A stretch of DNA of 64,000 nt from Fodinibius salicampi (GTDB lineage Bacteria > Bacteroidota > Rhodothermia > Balneolales > Balneolaceae): positions 496,001-560,000 of the forward strand of contig NZ_BAABRS010000003.1 in NCBI RefSeq assembly GCF_039545095.1, written 5' to 3'. This document shows positions 62,335-64,000 of this stretch, in pieces. How positions within the stretch are numbered: position 1 is the stretch's first letter; every line of letters begins with the position of its first letter. A model generated the notes under the pieces. The model was not told the origin of the DNA, did not search any database, and saw only the letters and a program-made list of their open reading frames with translations. Made by a program: the position numbers and the translations under genes.

Positions 62335-64000
62335 TCAATAATGCGTATGGTTGGCGATGCGATTCTTTATATAGTCCGGGTCGAACTTCCTGTCTTCTGA
62401 AGTGGACGGATCGCGATGACCGTAAATGCGAAGTCTGCCATCACCCAGAGTGATGACCTCATCAGCGCCATTCCCCGTAAAGTCAAACATATGATAAACC
62501 ATATCCCCAAAATAAAGGGTGCCGCTGCCATCATCCTGCATTTTGAATTTGTGCCAGAACAGGTCCTCCTGTCCGTCACCATCCCAGTCTCCTTTCACAA
62601 AAACAGGATTCCCGTTGATCGGCTTTTCAGGCCACAGTTTAACCAGCTCACCGTCCGGGGTATACCACTGCACCTGGGCCCAAAGATAATGCTCACCGGC
62701 TGACCGGTTTCCGTAGGTCCGCGCGCCAAAAGCCACCTGCGGGCCTTCAACACCTTGAAGGTAGTTCCCGGTTTCAACCTGCTGGGTATGTTCGGCCGTA
62801 TTTTGCCAGAGGATATCTCCGTTTCGGGAATCGTAAACCAATGCCCCGACTTCACTGTGGGCCGCAATCATCTCGTCAACGCCATCTCCGTTCAGGTCGT
62901 CAAACCGGTAGCTGTCCACATGATCACGGTTGTTGTAAAACAGGTCAAACCGGTTCCATATCTCCTCTCCTTCAGGACTTAGAAGCATAGAACCGACCGC
63001 CACTTCATCTTTCCCGTCACCTGTAAAGTCACGTGGATAGACATAATGGCCCAGGTGATCTTTCTGTTTATCTTCCTTGTGCTTCCAGATCCGTTCCAGC
63101 TCGCTGCTGTAGGCCGATACATTACTTTGGCCGCCATGATCGGTATACACGATAACATTATCCGGGTAGCCGCCATCAAGGTTGCCGACGGCTAAGCGAA
63201 AATTATTATAGGCATGAGGCAGCGGGGCTGTGGGCCATTCCGCTTGATGTATGATTTCTCCCGTCTCCCCATCGGCTGCTACCAGCCATTCGGTTCCATT
63301 TTCATAATACCAAAAAATTGCCTCTGAAGCTCCATCCCGGTCCAAGTCCCATACTAGACCCGGCGCCTCGAAACTAGCCCGCCGGTCGCTATACTCCTCC
63401 GGTGACTCCCACGCCCAAAGCTGCTCCCCCTTGTTATTAAATCCGATGGCGGAATAGTCCGGCGTGAGCAGAAGGAAATCGGTTTGCCCGTTCCCTGTCA
63501 GATCACCAAACTTGACAGAGCTGGCTTCCGGGATGTCGTAATCTTTTAATAACTTCACATCCGGGTGAAATTCATGTTTTGACAGATCCTTTTCCGTAAA
63601 ATCTTTGTTTTTTGTCAGCACAAGAACATCAAAAACGGGTCCGTCATCTATTTGCATTAGCCGAACCGGAACCGTGCCCTTTTGCAGCTCAAACGTCCCG
63701 TTATGGACCACGTCCATGGGGGCATTCCCCACGAGTCCGTCACTAAGCTTGTTATCCACAGCAATTCTCATATAACTCTCCTCGTTCCCGTGAGTGCGGG
63801 CGAAAAGATGCCAAGTTCCCTCTTCGGGGATATCCACATCAATGACATACTGAGACCGGGAGCCGATATAGAGTCCGGTATTATTGAATACCCAGGAAAG
63901 ATCAAGCCGATCGGCGTCGGTGATATAATGATCGTGCTGCAGGCGATCGAGAAAGTCGGATGCATCAACGACCACCGTTTGGCTATAGCCGTAGCCAGCT
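62335..64000 (-). CDS. VCBS/FG-GAP repeat secreted protein, 5' end outside the window
   Basis: The frame is open to the right edge, so the N-terminus is cut off. The visible 555 or so residues begin with a beta-sandwich like a golvesin/xanthan-lyase-type carbohydrate-binding module (SQYVIDVDIPEEGTWHLFARTHG). A series of calcium-binding FG-GAP/VCBS blades follows (DLTGNGQTDFLLL, DLDRDGASEAIFW, DFTGDGKDEVAVG, DLNGDGVDEMIAA, DWDGDGQEDLFWH, DFTGNGADEVITL). This fits a secreted polysaccharide lyase accessory or a large extracellular propeller. The catalytic domain, if any, would be upstream of the window. A GTG at 63975 is not the true start. Confidence 0.75.
   Translation of the reverse strand, partial: AGYGYSQTVVVDASDFLDRLQHDHYITDADRLDLSWVFNNTGLYIGSRSQYVIDVDIPEEGTWHLFARTHGNEESYMRIAVDNKLSDGLVGNAPMDVVHNGTFELQKGTVPVRLMQIDDGPVFDVLVLTKNKDFTEKDLSKHEFHPDVKLLKDYDIPEASSVKFGDLTGNGQTDFLLLTPDYSAIGFNNKGEQLWAWESPEEYSDRRASFEAPGLVWDLDRDGASEAIFWYYENGTEWLVAADGETGEIIHQAEWPTAPLPHAYNNFRLAVGNLDGGYPDNVIVYTDHGGQSNVSAYSSELERIWKHKEDKQKDHLGHYVYPRDFTGDGKDEVAVGSMLLSPEGEEIWNRFDLFYNNRDHVDSYRFDDLNGDGVDEMIAAHSEVGALVYDSRNGDILWQNTAEHTQQVETGNYLQGVEGPQVAFGARTYGNRSAGEHYLWAQVQWYTPDGELVKLWPEKPINGNPVFVKGDWDGDGQEDLFWHKFKMQDDGSGTLYFGDMVYHMFDFTGNGADEVITLGDGRLRIYGHRDPSTSEDRKFDPDYIKNRIANHTHY

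Noticed and set aside
1-64000. CRISPR array, insertion sequence, prophage or integrative element
   Set aside because: No regular short repeats with spacers, transposase, integrase or phage structural genes were found.

Overview
The window looks like chromosomal DNA of a free-living, aerobic, Gram-negative member of the Bacteroidota/Balneolota/Rhodothermota group, most like the Balneolaceae (for example Fodinibius or Gracilimonas relatives). The evidence is a SusC/SusD pair, many lipoproteins with Bacteroidota-style lipoboxes, short Bacteroidota-type Crp regulators, DUF2911, DUF4199 and CreD-type genes, class III fructose-bisphosphatase, and promoters of the TTTG-N20-TAnnTTTG type at about 33.06 and 49.1 kb. 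Placement below phylum level is inference. No rRNA, tRNA, CRISPR array, insertion sequence or prophage was recognised.

Region 1 (0-9.3 kb) is housekeeping: DinB, CoaX, MarC, a free-Met-R-sulfoxide-reductase-like GAF protein, an M28 lipoprotein peptidase, ScpA, a sigma factor with a membrane TPR partner, RuvB and MetK. Region 2 (9.3-22.7 kb) is nutrient acquisition. It holds a decayed M14 peptidase pseudogene, a baeRF-like protein, a divergent Nramp-type transporter, and a tiny Cys/Met-rich gene (39 codons) with its own promoter and terminator. A SusC-SusD-M14 carboxypeptidase operon follows, probably for peptide uptake, and then Kelch and ThuA genes on the opposite strand.

Region 3 (22.9-32.2 kb) has a methyltransferase, a serpin lipoprotein and DUF1801. 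Next comes a carboxymuconolactone-decarboxylase/ECF41 sigma pair preceded by an exact match to the ECF41 promoter (TGTCACA-N16-CGTC). A dihaem cytochrome c peroxidase, a Gfo/Idh oxidoreductase, DUF72 and a fasciclin protein complete it. Region 4 (32.3-45.3 kb) has a PAQR/hemolysin III protein, two Crp regulators around a quinone-reductase-like flavoprotein, an SDR, a 956-residue HExxH/beta-propeller/barrel protein, DUF2911, Fbp, an M28 peptidase and a sialate O-acetylesterase. Region 5 (45.4-49.1 kb) is a CreD operon with its own winged-helix regulator and a recognisable promoter.

Region 6 (49.3-55.2 kb) is the most accessory part. It contains a glycosidase-like gene interrupted by one in-frame TAG, an AT-rich stand-alone gene fusing an alpha/beta-hydrolase to a GATase-like domain, and a methyltransferase/D-Ala-D-Ala-ligase-like ATP-grasp fusion. 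Region 7 (55.2-64 kb) has small stress and detoxification genes (SRPBCC, DUF4199, VOC, Crp, ABM monooxygenase, DinB, GlxA-type regulator), an MreB-like mini-protein, a large imperfect palindromic repeat and a degenerate tandem repeat. It ends in a VCBS/FG-GAP-type secreted protein cut by the window edge.

The best candidates for something undescribed are the Cys/Met-rich mini-gene at 13.2 kb and the two fusion proteins at 51.2-54.9 kb. The ECF41 promoter match is the strongest regulatory call.
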